From the NCBI GenBank assembly GCA_024349245.1, contig JALDNG010000041.1, positions 3,310,501 to 3,374,500 of the forward strand: DNA of 64,000 bases, in the 5' to 3' direction. This document shows, one piece after another, positions 12,140 to 21,875 of the stretch (position 1 is its first letter; every line of letters begins with the position of its first letter). A program made the translations under genes and the position numbers. Source of the DNA: Neodontobutis hainanensis (Eukaryota; Chordata; Actinopteri; Gobiiformes; Odontobutidae). Under the pieces are notes generated by a model that was not told the DNA's origin, made no database searches, and saw only the letters and a list, made by a program, of their open reading frames with translations.

Positions 12140-13462
12140 ATGACCATGGCATCAGTGAGCAAGAAGACATTTCCTGCTTTGTTCTGTGGGATCGTCCTGT
12201 TTTTCTCTGTGGGAACTAGAAGTGAAGTGACAAGTGAAAACAACGTTCAGAGCGACAAACCTCTTGCAGATCTTCGCATGACTCCAGCACCTCTCAATAC
12301 TACGCCATCCATTGCAGTCGACATGAACGTGGTGACTACCTCTGCAAACAACAGCAGTCCAGAGTCGCCTCATGGCACAGCTGCAGTTGAAGAGCAGCAT
12401 GGAAGTGCCTCAAAAACAGAAAAGCCCACAGACGCAGTGGTATTGTCTACCACTCCTCCTACTATGAGCCCTTCAAAAGTACCCTCTACAGCCCACCCAA
12501 AAATAGTAAAATCAGTAACAATGCTACCAGAAAATGAAACAACACCTGAGACATCGGCAGCTTCAGAAACAACGGTAATACCTATGTTAGCAAAAGTAAA
12601 TCATAGTGTGTTAGCAATATCAGTAACAAAATCACCAACCACATTAACAAAGACACCAGAGACGTCGCCAGCATCAGAAATAGAATTACCATCTATAACG
12701 GACACTATGCTACCAAAAACAGTAACAAACTCCTCAACCATGTCACCACAAAATAACACATCAATCACACAAGAGAAATTGCCAGAATCGTTGAGTACAA
12801 CCACAACAGAACTGCCTTCTTCCACCGTGAACTCTACTTCTGCACGTGAGTCTAACAAACACACCGCTTCTTCACCCGGAGGAACGACAGCGACTCCTCA
12901 GATCATCTCTACAACGTCTCAGTCCATGTCTCCAGAGACCACCGCCAGCATCAACACACCAGCGTTTTCAGACAAATCAAACACTGTCACTGAGATTCCC
13001 TCAACAAATTTCTCCACCACAGTCATATCAACAACAGCAGGGGTTTTGATCCATGTTATTGATCCTAAGAAGCCACCTATTACAACAAGTAAAACAACAT
13101 CTACAAAGGTCACAGAGAGCCCACGGAGCACTGAAGCTCCGCCCTGCACGGCCCGAGGCATTGTAAAACAGTGCTTGGTCATCATTGCCTCGCTTGCTGC
13201 ATTAGCCACCATCTTTATTATTTCTACCATTGTCCTCTGCACCAAACTGTCAGCGAGAAAGTACAGGTCCAAGAAGAAGCAGCAGGGCACTGAGATGATG
13301 TGCATTTCTTCTTTGTTGCCGGAAAGCAACCACAATTACTCACGGCATCGCAACCCAGTGCCTAACGGGGTCCTGGTGATCCACACTGGAGACAGTGATG
13401 ATGAAGGGGGAGATAACCTGACTCTCAGCAGCTTTCTCCCAGATAATGACCGCTTTGTGTAG
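12140..13462 (+). CDS. selplg: P-selectin glycoprotein ligand 1 (PSGL-1, CD162), mucin-type
   Basis: Single coding exon. ATG at 12140 gives 440 residues; the ATG six bases downstream (ACCATGG) has the stronger context and gives 438. A signal peptide (hydrophobic ALFCGIVLFFSVG) precedes about 300 residues dominated by Thr, Ser and Pro with many N-x-S/T sites, a mucin-like stalk. A juxtamembrane Cys (KQCLV) leads into a single membrane helix at about residues 343-366. The 72-residue cytoplasmic tail carries the features I know from mammalian PSGL-1: a basic juxtamembrane patch, EMMCISSLLP (compare EMVCISSLLP) and DNLTLSSFLP near the C-terminus (compare DDLTLHSFLP). This tail and the position between coro1c and tmem119 make the assignment firm. 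Family role: leukocyte selectin ligand and immune regulator. Oddity: the ectodomain has no tyrosine, so no sulfotyrosine site can exist. Confidence 0.9.
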   Translation: MTMASVSKKTFPALFCGIVLFFSVGTRSEVTSENNVQSDKPLADLRMTPAPLNTTPSIAVDMNVVTTSANNSSPESPHGTAAVEEQHGSASKTEKPTDAVVLSTTPPTMSPSKVPSTAHPKIVKSVTMLPENETTPETSAASETTVIPMLAKVNHSVLAISVTKSPTTLTKTPETSPASEIELPSITDTMLPKTVTNSSTMSPQNNTSITQEKLPESLSTTTTELPSSTVNSTSARESNKHTASSPGGTTATPQIISTTSQSMSPETTASINTPAFSDKSNTVTEIPSTNFSTTVISTTAGVLIHVIDPKKPPITTSKTTSTKVTESPRSTEAPPCTARGIVKQCLVIIASLAALATIFIISTIVLCTKLSARKYRSKKKQQGTEMMCISSLLPESNHNYSRHRNPVPNGVLVIHTGDSDDEGGDNLTLSSFLPDNDRFV

Positions 13463-15560
13463 ATAATGTTGTCTATGTTGTATAGTTGTCAAAATTTTAC
13501 ATGTACAAGTACAAGGTAAAAACAGTTATGTAAATAAATACTTTAGTGAGAATGGTTACTTTTGATAGCACAAATGTTTAGATAATCTGTGCTGTATAAG
13601 ATTTTATTTGAGCAAGTTTATCTAATAACTACCCACCTCTGCTGCTGTGGTTACATGTATTTATCAGATGCATAGATACAACTATGTCAGATGTTGGGGG
13701 GGTGTGGAAACAGTCACTTCCCCTCTGATGCTGGCGGTTCGGTTTCACAGCACATCCTTTTACTGAGGAGGAAGAAGTACAGAAACCACAAACACAATCT
13801 CATATTTAAGTGCTTTGAACCATAACTGGCATCAAATGTGCAAGTATAAGAAAAGACTTTTGTATCTCCCAACTCTGAAGTCAAGCCGAGCAAAGCAGAT
13901 CAAAGATTGTTTCCTAAATATCCTGAGCAGATGGCTTGATGGCTTTTCACTTAGCAACGGGAGACAGGAAGGCTCGCTCTGTCAAGGGATCACTGCTCCT
14001 CTCAGACACTGTTCTGTCTTTTTAATGTCTTAACCTTCAACTGTAAGGCTTCAGGATCCTGATCAATGTCAAGCAGCATCGCTTTGAACATGTATGTTTG
14101 TTGTAATTTATCATTTAAATGTATTTTTTTTATTGTTTCAAGCTTTCTTTAAAGACCTGAAAAGGAATGTTGTTCTTTTAGTTATGTTAGAATGAGGATT
14201 TCACAAATAAACTGCGCACCTTTTTGTGATTGGCCCATTGCAATGCTTTTTGGTCCTGGTCCCACCCAAGCTCTTTTCTTATTGGTTAAGTTCAAAAATG
14301 GAACAGATATGTGAGTGTTTGGGCTGGAGTCATTTGGCTTTGGAGGTTCTTAGTCAACCAGGACATGATCAAGAAAAGGGTTAAACAAAAGCATCTGGAT
14401 GTAGGTTTGGAGTCATTTGTAAATCACAAAATCTATGATATCCTAGACCTAGAGCAACACCAGTGAGGCATTTGAGGGGTTGAGAGAATTACAATAAAAA
14501 GCTTTCATGGCCAAAAATGTCTAAAAAAGAAATATTAATCTAAACAAGGTGTGACAAATGAGTTTATTAACACAAAAACATGCTCAAAACTGTCTAAACT
14601 CACTTCCCTAATTTATTAATATTCTTTTTATCTAGGCTCTATTTCATAGTCCACTTCCACATCCTCAAAATGCTTATGCAGGGATTTTTATCATCATATT
14701 TTTCAAATGAAACAGTGGAAACATTCACCTTTGAATATCAACAGAGCTTGGCGAAATGTAAACCTTGAGGATGCAGGATCTCGTCTGATGATCCTAATGA
14801 CCATATAAAGCTAGACTTGTCATGACTGATTGCATTCGCTTGTTACACATTTTATCCTAAAGTGGTCACACTCACCGTGTGAGTGTAATTGCTCGCCGCT
14901 GGTGAAGAAAATACACTTCATTGTTTGAAACAGAGACCCACTCTCCAGCCTCCTTTTCCTGGCCTTAAGTCTGCACAGGAAACATTAACCTCTCCTTAGA
15001 TTGGTGGGGCACTTACAACCTGCCCCCAACTCATTTTCACCATAACCCATTTAATTTTCACCAGACAAAGTATCCCAACAGGGTTTGTAACTTCATTAAA
15101 AAAGTCATCATTTAGGTTCTTTAATGGGAAAAGGGAGTTGTAGATTATGTGACATTTTTTGTCTTCAGTTACTTTGTAATTTTATATTGTTAGAATTAGC
15201 TTCTTATGGTTTTATTTATCAAAATAAACAATGCCAGTGGCTCAGAAAATGTAGTTTAGAGTAGTAGTAGATGTAGTAGTAGATGTAGAAGAGTAATTTA
15301 GAAAGTAGAAGTACTCCTAAAGCTAGAAGATTTCATTCAGTGCTAATGTTGTTCCCAGTAGAATACCTTCTGCTGGAAGTGTCAAAGGCTGAAGGTAAAA
15401 GGCCCAGCTGTTAGTCAAACATAACATAACTCTCCACAGCGTGATTTTAAAGGAAGTTTTTCATTCATAGAGAACTGTATGTGGCCTTGAGGTCCTGTTG
15501 GCTGCAGTGGAGAAGAGGACCCTACCCCCCACAGCACCTTATAAACTTCTACCTAACAAG
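13463..15560 (+). other. selplg 3' UTR and intergenic DNA
   Basis: Non-coding. Candidate polyadenylation signals for selplg are AATAAA at 13533-13538 and 14206-14211. The rest is AT-rich, with a short GTAGTAGATGTA repeat at about 15261-15290. No exon or RNA gene was recognised. Confidence 0.5.
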
Positions 15561-16501
15561 AACAATCTGTGCGCTGACTGAGCAGCACAGACACTCATGG
15601 GGAAGGGGGAGGAGAAGAGAGGAGGAGGAGGCGGGATTTGTCCACGGTTAACATCTTTTTGCACTATCCAGACAGACCTCCACTCTGAAATCTGAAACGT
15701 AGACCATTCTTTAGAGCTCTGTTCTCCAGCTCACTTTTCCAGACTACTTTAATCAACCAACACACATCTTGCTTTTGTACATGGTGAGTACTACATATTT
15801 CTCTACTGAATATTACAAACTTACACTGAACAATAATTATAGGTGAGAGTGGCGACATATAGACAATAGAGAAGTGTTGTCAAGCAAAAGGTTAGTGGTC
15901 AGAGAAAATAGTGAAAAAAAAAAAACCTTTGCTGATCTACATTGTGCTCATTGTGACTGTCTTATGTTCATGTGTATGGCTCTGATAGTGCAGACTGCTG
16001 TATATTTAGTTTAGTAAGAGCAGTGATTAATTCTAAAAGAAAAAAAACACCCCCTTTTCCAAATGAGAGCAGAGTTTTCATCGCCCAGCTTGCACCCAGA
16101 TGGTGCAGTGGAATGATTAATGTCTGTAGTCTGGACACAGAGCAAGAACAGACAAGACAAATTTTGTAAATCCACAGACTTATATACATATTTATGACTA
16201 TGCTTATATCAGTCTAATTTTGTTTTAAAGGTAAATAGAGATTTGGATATGTTCAAACCTAAATGTTATGTTGACTCTACCCTAACTTAGCACCCTGGTC
16301 TTTGAAAACTGAGCCATGTGAAAACTTTCCATGGCATTTTTTACCATTTTGTTTCCCAAACAAAAATTGTTCCCTCCCAAAAATGCTGAACACTAATTCT
16401 ATGTGGTGTTGAGTTATATGTTTTACTTCCTATCCTCTGTAATCAACTAACATGCCCATAATTTATTCATACTTGTATCCTTTTGCAGACCCTGAGCAAA
16501 A
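15561..16501 (+). other. tmem119: Probable untranslated first exon and leader intron of tmem119
   Basis: A purine-rich GGAGGAGGAGGCGGG block (about 15620-15636) precedes a stretch that ends in a strong donor at 15783 (TACATG|GTGAGT). The tmem119 coding exon has an acceptor (TTTTGCAG) ending at 16489, twelve bases before the start codon. The natural reading is a non-coding exon 1 ending at 15783 and a 0.7-kb intron. The exact transcription start is not determinable. Confidence 0.45.
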
Positions 16502-17317
16502 ATGAAACTCCCGGTACTTCATGTGATTGGTGTCTCCATTGTCTTCTGCTTCAGCAGCACTCTGGCCTCACCTTTAGCTCTGTACAGTGCTGTTGAGGGA
16601 AGTACAGATGAGGAGGAAGTGTTTAACTCCACATCTTCTTCTTTTACCATTTACCTGTTCTCTGAGCATCAGACCACACCTGCGGGCCCCACCCATGTGA
16701 ACGCTGATGTCTTAAAGCAAGTTGAAGACTTCTTAAAGGAGAATACACTCTTAATCCTTGTCACAATCACTTTAATCTTTCTGGTCTTTCTGATAATATG
16801 TGGGGCATTTTTCATGAGCCGAAGGCGCAAAGTCAACGCTTACTACCCCTCATCGTTTCCCTCCAAAATGTATGTGGACCACCGGGACAAAACTGGAGGA
16901 ACTAAGCTTTTTATTGAAGTGCCAGAAAAAGAAAGTCTGGAACAAAAAAGTGAGCCTCTGGCTTGTCACAAGCAGCTCCAGGCAGACATCATGAGAGCTG
17001 CCATGAGTTTGCGGACACCTAATAAAACTGTTGCAGAGGAAAGTGACCCCATTTGGAAAGAGGACGACCACAGCTCTGAGATTCCTAAACCACGAGACAG
17101 CTTCTTGGACACTCTGCTTCCAAGCCTCCCAGAGGAGAAGGAGCCTTGTCAGCTTTCCGACAGTGAAGCAACTGCAGTTTCTTCAGAAGAGAATCTGTCT
17201 GAGAATAACGACTCAAAAGACCCTTTAATCAGCCGAGGTCTCCGACCATCCTCTCTGCACATTCACAATGACACTGCTACACTTCAGCTGATTGCAGGAG
17301 AGAAAACTGCATTCTGA
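16502..17317 (+). CDS. tmem119: Transmembrane protein 119
   Basis: Single coding exon, 271 residues, ATG just after a splice acceptor. A signal peptide (about residues 1-22, hydrophobic then SSTLAS) is followed by a short acidic Ser/Thr-rich ectodomain with one N-x-S site. A membrane helix at about 82-105 (LLILVTITLIFLVFLIICGAF) is followed by RRRK as stop-transfer. Just inside comes AYYPSSFP (113-120) and then KMYVDHRDKTGG, the hallmark of TMEM119 (human AYYPSSFPKKKYVD). QLQADIMRAAMSL later in the tail is also shared. Family knowledge: type I membrane protein linked to osteoblast differentiation and a microglial marker in mammals. The position next to selplg and iscu matches human 12q24. Teleosts have tmem119a and tmem119b; which one this is cannot be told from the window. 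Confidence 0.93.
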   Translation: MKLPVLHVIGVSIVFCFSSTLASPLALYSAVEGSTDEEEVFNSTSSSFTIYLFSEHQTTPAGPTHVNADVLKQVEDFLKENTLLILVTITLIFLVFLIICGAFFMSRRRKVNAYYPSSFPSKMYVDHRDKTGGTKLFIEVPEKESLEQKSEPLACHKQLQADIMRAAMSLRTPNKTVAEESDPIWKEDDHSSEIPKPRDSFLDTLLPSLPEEKEPCQLSDSEATAVSSEENLSENNDSKDPLISRGLRPSSLHIHNDTATLQLIAGEKTAF

Positions 17318-17424
17318 AAACACAGACACAAGGGCTGCATGTGGCAAGAGTTTCCTGTACAGAATGAACAAGTTATTAAAAGACATTGTAGGATTTCCAT
17401 TAAGAATAAAATGTCAATTGACAG

Positions 17425-17456
<32 letters not shown>

Positions 17457-17713
17457 CATACCTTTTAAATAGAAATTTGCTCCTGTAGAAAAGAATAAGT
17501 CGCTGAATAATATTCCCTTCTTGGTTATACTCTCAAGAGTTCAGTCAATGCCATCCCAAAACACCAGACAGAGAAATGTGTATTGTATATGTATTGTAGT
17601 CTAGTAGAAATCACACACTCACTCAGAAAACAAGAAATAACCGGTATGTTAGTGTTTTGAAGATATTTCTGTTTACTGTTTGTATGTGAATGTTTTATGC
17701 ACAAGTTCTAGAG
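17318..17713 (+). other. tmem119: tmem119 3' UTR and flanking DNA with an (AT)n tract
   Basis: AATAAA at 17405-17410, 88 bases after the stop codon, is a plausible polyadenylation signal. A (TA)n microsatellite with interruptions occupies about 17424-17460. Nothing else recognised. Confidence 0.5.
17424..17460. repeat. (TA)n microsatellite
   Basis: Alternating T and A broken only by two C-containing units; simple sequence repeat downstream of tmem119. Confidence 0.9.
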
Positions 17714-18700
17714 CAGGGGTCTTCAACAGATCCAGAACTCGAGAGGCTTTTATCTGGACCGCAAGACATTGTGTAAAATATACTTTTGAACAGGCACTTC
17801 TAGGATACCTATGTATACGCACGTGGGTCCTCATGAATCCAGAACATAGATAGTAAAAATATGGATCTTATCCGCCCATTGGTCCCGTATTTACCGATAT
17901 TGTCATTACGACAGGGCAATAAAATGGCGGTTACATCCGAGCTTTTCGGCTTTTACTTCATAGTAAAACAATAGTTTTGAGATAGCATAAACAAACGAAA
18001 TAATTAAAAATGTGTAAGTAATAATTTGTAATATTTCGGAATAATCATAAGTATTTAAATTAAAACGTTACCTCACACGGGAAAACACAGGAAATTAATC
18101 TTTGTATTCTGATTTTGAACATGTTTTCAGATGAACCTGCAAATTAAACAGAAACAGTTTAGTTTTTGACAACAACTAGTGCTAAAGAAATGCTAAGTGC
18201 AATTTTCCTTGTGCCTGTTGTTTTCAAAGAAATGACAATAGAAAGATATCAATTATGACTGCATCTTTGTCATGTATGTTTAACAAATATGTTTTGGCGT
18301 GAATTGATGGTTTTGTATTTAAAATGTTCTCACACAGTTATAAGGGAGTATAAAGCATAAAATGCAGCATTCCAGGCTGTTGTCAATAAACAACCAGGCG
18401 TTCAGCCTTAGCTTTGGCCTCTTTTAATTTTGTAGCATTTTCCTTAAGTCTGTGAGCTGTGTTGGTGAAGGCTAAACACTCAAACATCCTCCTCATGTAA
18501 ACAAAGGAAAAAATACAGAAAACAGTGGATTACCTACATTCATACCCACATTGTATAAGAGGCTGTCGGTGTGGAATAAATGAGACTTTACTTTAAAGAG
18601 TTATATTTAAACACATACTTTTTAGTTTAAATTTTCCGGACCCTTCACGGTGAGGAAATTCAACTAAGTAGACCTCAGCTGATTTTAGTTGATACCCCTG
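17714..18700. mobile_element. hAT-like non-autonomous element
   Basis: The left end reads CAGGGGTCTTCAAC (from 17714) and the right end GTTGATACCCCTG (to 18700). These are inverted copies with one or two mismatches, of the CAGGGGTC...CAAC type used by hAT-family elements. The left flank TTCTAGAG fits the nTCTAGAn preference reported for some hAT target sites, but the right flank (GACTCTGT) does not duplicate it. The interior is AT-rich and encodes nothing. A related GGTCTTCAACAG fragment lies at about 21217. Call based on termini only. Confidence 0.45.
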
Positions 18701-19880
18701 GACTCTGTTTACCTTGGCTTGTTGTTACATAGTGAGGTCGATCAGTAACTAAATGGGCCCGTATGGAGCTGAGGTAACGGACAGCAAAAAGATCAATACA
18801 ATCTGTAACTGTGTCTCCTTCTAACACCCCTCTGTTCTCCCTCCCCCGTACTCATCCGCAACACTCACCACCAGAGGGCAGCAGTGAGCATCAGCCCCAC
18901 ACTTGGTCTCCCTGCCTCCTGCTCCAGAGTTCATGTCTTAGACTCCCATCGCTCACAGACAGGACTCTGCTGCAGGTGTGAGTCACATTATGATGGTCCT
19001 AGTCCTGGTTTTGGTCTCTCAGGACTTCCCAGACAAGACCAGAACAATTTTGAGAAGAGTTAATGAAAGGGTAACCTTTGACCAATCACAGTAGACTAGG
19101 TTAAACCCCTCCCTCTGAATGATATGAAACACAACTCTCACCAGTTTAGTTTAGAATTTAAGTCCCATTAAAAGTAGCTGTTTATTTATTTATTTCAGGA
19201 ATCTGAAAAAGAAGAATTTGAGGACATTTCCTTTTGAATCCTTGGAAACACCTGGAGGAACCTGGACCTCTCATGGGTTTTTTGAATGGATGGATTAAGC
19301 TGCTGTCAAAACGGACTGACAAAGTAAGAGCACCAACAGTAAGTCTCCAGAACAACAGAAACCAACCAGTATTTTCACAATAAATCAACAATTTATATTG
19401 TTTTTATGGATGAACAGCTGAATCTTCTCAAAGGTGTGTGGTGCTCAGTTTAATTACACTTTAGTATTAAAGCTGTTTAGTGCACAATTCCGCTCCTTGT
19501 TTGTACAAAGTAAGCCACAAACATCAGCTGAATGCTCAATATTTATTCAATAATAATGTCATCATTTGCATCTTAAATTCTTTAAACTTCAATAGGTTGG
19601 AGTTTATGAAAAGCATTTTTGCACACTGTTAACATCTGCTCTGTTCTAAACAGGTTTATTTTAAATAGAGCCAGAATTTAAGAAATACTGAGGTACATAT
19701 TATTCTTTTGTAAAGTATAATGTATTATGTTTAAGGTAAGCCATGTAAAAACATAAAATCCATTCATAGCATTAAGGGTGGATGTAGCTTTTATGTAGAA
19801 CCTACAGCTTAAGCACAAAACCTACAGCGCTCCTGTCTCTAAATGCATTTAATAAGACAGAACTGCAGAGGGGAATAATC
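18701..19880. other. Non-coding intergenic stretch with a CTCF-like motif
   Basis: No coding exon recognised. It contains a strong CTCF-type motif at 18868-18882. The remainder is unremarkable AT-rich DNA. Confidence 0.4.
18868..18882 (+). promoter_or_regulatory. CTCF-like binding motif
   Basis: CCACCAGAGGGCAGC matches the vertebrate CTCF core (CCACNAGRGGGCAGC) at every position. It lies between tmem119 and iscu, divergent or convergent genes that an insulator could separate. Binding is inferred only. Confidence 0.45.
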
Positions 19881-19886
19881 ATTAAA

Positions 19887-20402
19887 CTTTTTCAACTTAC
19901 GCTTGTCCCCACCGAACCCGAACAGTTTAACTGTAAAAGATTTGCCAGGGCTCATTGCTTGATCAGGTCTCTGATTATTACAATATACGACAGAAGGCCG
20001 ACAAGAAATGAAGAATTTACAGCACTTGTTAAACGTGTGACCCAGAAGATCTTGGACAAAATAGACATCCCTGAGACCTACATCCACGTGAAGAACCACT
20101 GCAAAATAATCAAGGCCGTCATGAAGGACCTGCTTAAGGAGTTTGGGACCGTCAGGCTCCTGGCCTCTGCCCTGGACCCAACAAACACTTGCTTTGACGC
20201 CACAGTGATGAAGTACTTGAAACGTCACCTCAACATTAAATCTGCAGTGGGTCGCTTTTTTTTCCCACTTCAGGAAAAAGTACCATTCGAATTCAAGGCT
20301 GTAACCTGCAGAATCCCAGGACCCCACCAGCAGTCCCTGTCTGGTTACCTCGTCCAAAAGGTCAATAAAGGGCATGGTGTTATGTCAGAAAATTTGCTTT
20401 AA
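19887..20402 (+). CDS. Unidentified ORF; possible exon, gene fragment or pseudogene
   Basis: An open frame of about 170 codons runs to a TAA at 20400-20402. The first ATG, at 19959 or nearby, gives about 147 residues. The composition is protein-like: helical, with Lys/Ile/Leu heptads (KRVTQKILDKIDIPETYIHVKNHC is a representative region, residues 25-48) and LLASALDP. The stretch is GC-richer than its flanks. I recognise no family. A polypyrimidine-AG (TTTTTTTTCCCACTTCAG) ends at 20273 inside the frame, so the last part might be a separate exon. A 23-base A-run follows at 20825-20847, which would suit a retrocopy tail but is not proof. The minus-strand frame over the same bases (19839-20375) is most likely a shadow. 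Confidence 0.35.
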   Translation, partial: LFQLTLVPTEPEQFNCKRFARAHCLIRSLIITIYDRRPTRNEEFTALVKRVTQKILDKIDIPETYIHVKNHCKIIKAVMKDLLKEFGTVRLLASALDPTNTCFDATVMKYLKRHLNIKSAVGRFFFPLQEKVPFEFKAVTCRIPGPHQQSLSGYLVQKVNKGHGVMSENLL

Positions 20403-21875
20403 CTCTAATTCCAGAGGTTTTTCTGGCTACAACTCGATGGAGGTGAGGTCTGACGTTAATGAAAAGCTGTAGAAAGCTGTTGAGTTAGAGCTGCAACACT
20501 GTTCTCAGACCCGAGAGTTTTCTTTGTTTGTTTGTTAATGTCTGGATCATGTCACCATTGAGCCAGAGTTCAAGTTTCTTGGATGCGAGTGGAAACAACT
20601 TTAGACATAAAATCAAAAGTAGACCGATGGAGGATCTTTCACTGAAAAATGACTTTGTGTGTGATCCATCTAATGTAATCTACTCGTCAGATCCACATAT
20701 TCTATAAAGATAAAAAGATAAATCATAGAAAAGTAATCTGGGCTTCAATTAATATTGTAATTAAATATTAGGGGCAAAATGATGTGGTTTCTTGTCACTA
20801 CTTTGTAATTGTATCAACAAAATGAAAAAAAAAAAAAAAAAAAAAAACAATATGCTTTAAATAATAACTACAATACACAGGTTCACAAGAATATAAAATG
20901 TATCCTGTTGTTATAAAGTGTGTTTCAGGCTCCATTTTTTAGGTGAACAGTTGTCATGGTTACGATGGAAAAAAAAAACCTCACAACTGTCAATGAAAAA
21001 AGCATCACATCAGGATTTAAACTATTACAATAAATGATTTTTATTTTACAGTTAGGCTAGTGCTATATTTTCCAACGTGTTGGGTTTAAATTAGCCTGTG
21101 TCTAGAAACCTTATGTAAGAGACATCGGCTACCTTGTTGGTGGCAATGTCTGATTGTACTGTCCCCGTCTAATAAATAAATAATTGAAAAAATGAGAAAC
21201 GACTAACTATATCAGAGGTCTTCAACAGGCGAACGACAAAAAACTAAATCCAGATGCTTTTACTTTAACCTTTTTTTCCAAGATGACCTGGATGACTGAA
21301 CACCTTCACAGACATATAATTATTTAGGTAAACCACAATCACCACCATATTTTCTAAGCAAAAATAAAGTCAAGCTTGTCTGGTCTATTTACTTCCTGCT
21401 GATATGGGGGGAAAAAAACAAAACAATGTATATGATTTGTAATGCATTTTATTATTACAATTAAGTATGCATTTCTAAAGATATATAAATTACACTCAAG
21501 CCAAGGGACCCTTCTAGAGCCGCATTTGGCATTTTGCATATCAACAATTAGTGAATAAAAGATTGCTGAAAAACTCTTTAATCTACGTACATCTCAATCA
21601 AAGCTTATAAAGCACAAAAACTTATAACATAATGTCATAAATAAGGCTCACTTTTGTATCAACCACTCAAACCGTGCTTAAATTGTGCGTTTATGTGACA
21701 GGCTAATGAGTAAAGAGTAAGGAGACCAAAGACTCATTCAGAAGCCTGATGTAACACTGTCAGAGAGTCGATGATAGTTTGTGGACCATGAATGTTTTAG
21801 GTGTACCTCAATACTGCAGTGACATGACAGTTTGGTCTTAAGTTTACATGGCAGCAGAGAGTGACACAAAAGAGC
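20403..21875. other. Non-coding stretch, poly(A) run and iscu 3' UTR
   Basis: No coding exon recognised. A poly(A) run occupies 20825-20847. TTTATT at 21448-21453 is a possible reverse-strand polyadenylation signal for iscu, which ends at 21876. A GGTCTTCAACAG fragment at about 21217 resembles the end of the hAT-like element at 17714. Confidence 0.4.
20825..20847 (+). repeat. Poly(A) run
   Basis: Twenty-three consecutive A bases, 420 bases downstream of the unidentified ORF's stop codon; could be a retroposon tail or a simple repeat. Confidence 0.85.

Noticed and set aside
12919..13335. Minus-strand ORF opposite selplg
   Set aside because: Hydrophobic Val-rich product produced by the complement of Thr-rich mucin codons; a shadow.
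20256..20273. Polypyrimidine tract and CAG read as a splice acceptor inside the unidentified ORF
   Set aside because: The frame is open through it and no donor lies at a workable intron distance upstream, so I did not split the ORF, but left the possibility noted.
19839..20375. Minus-strand ORF of 178 codons over the unidentified ORF
   Set aside because: The plus frame has more natural composition, and the minus frame lacks any recognisable motif. One of the two is a shadow and the plus strand is preferred, though not proven.
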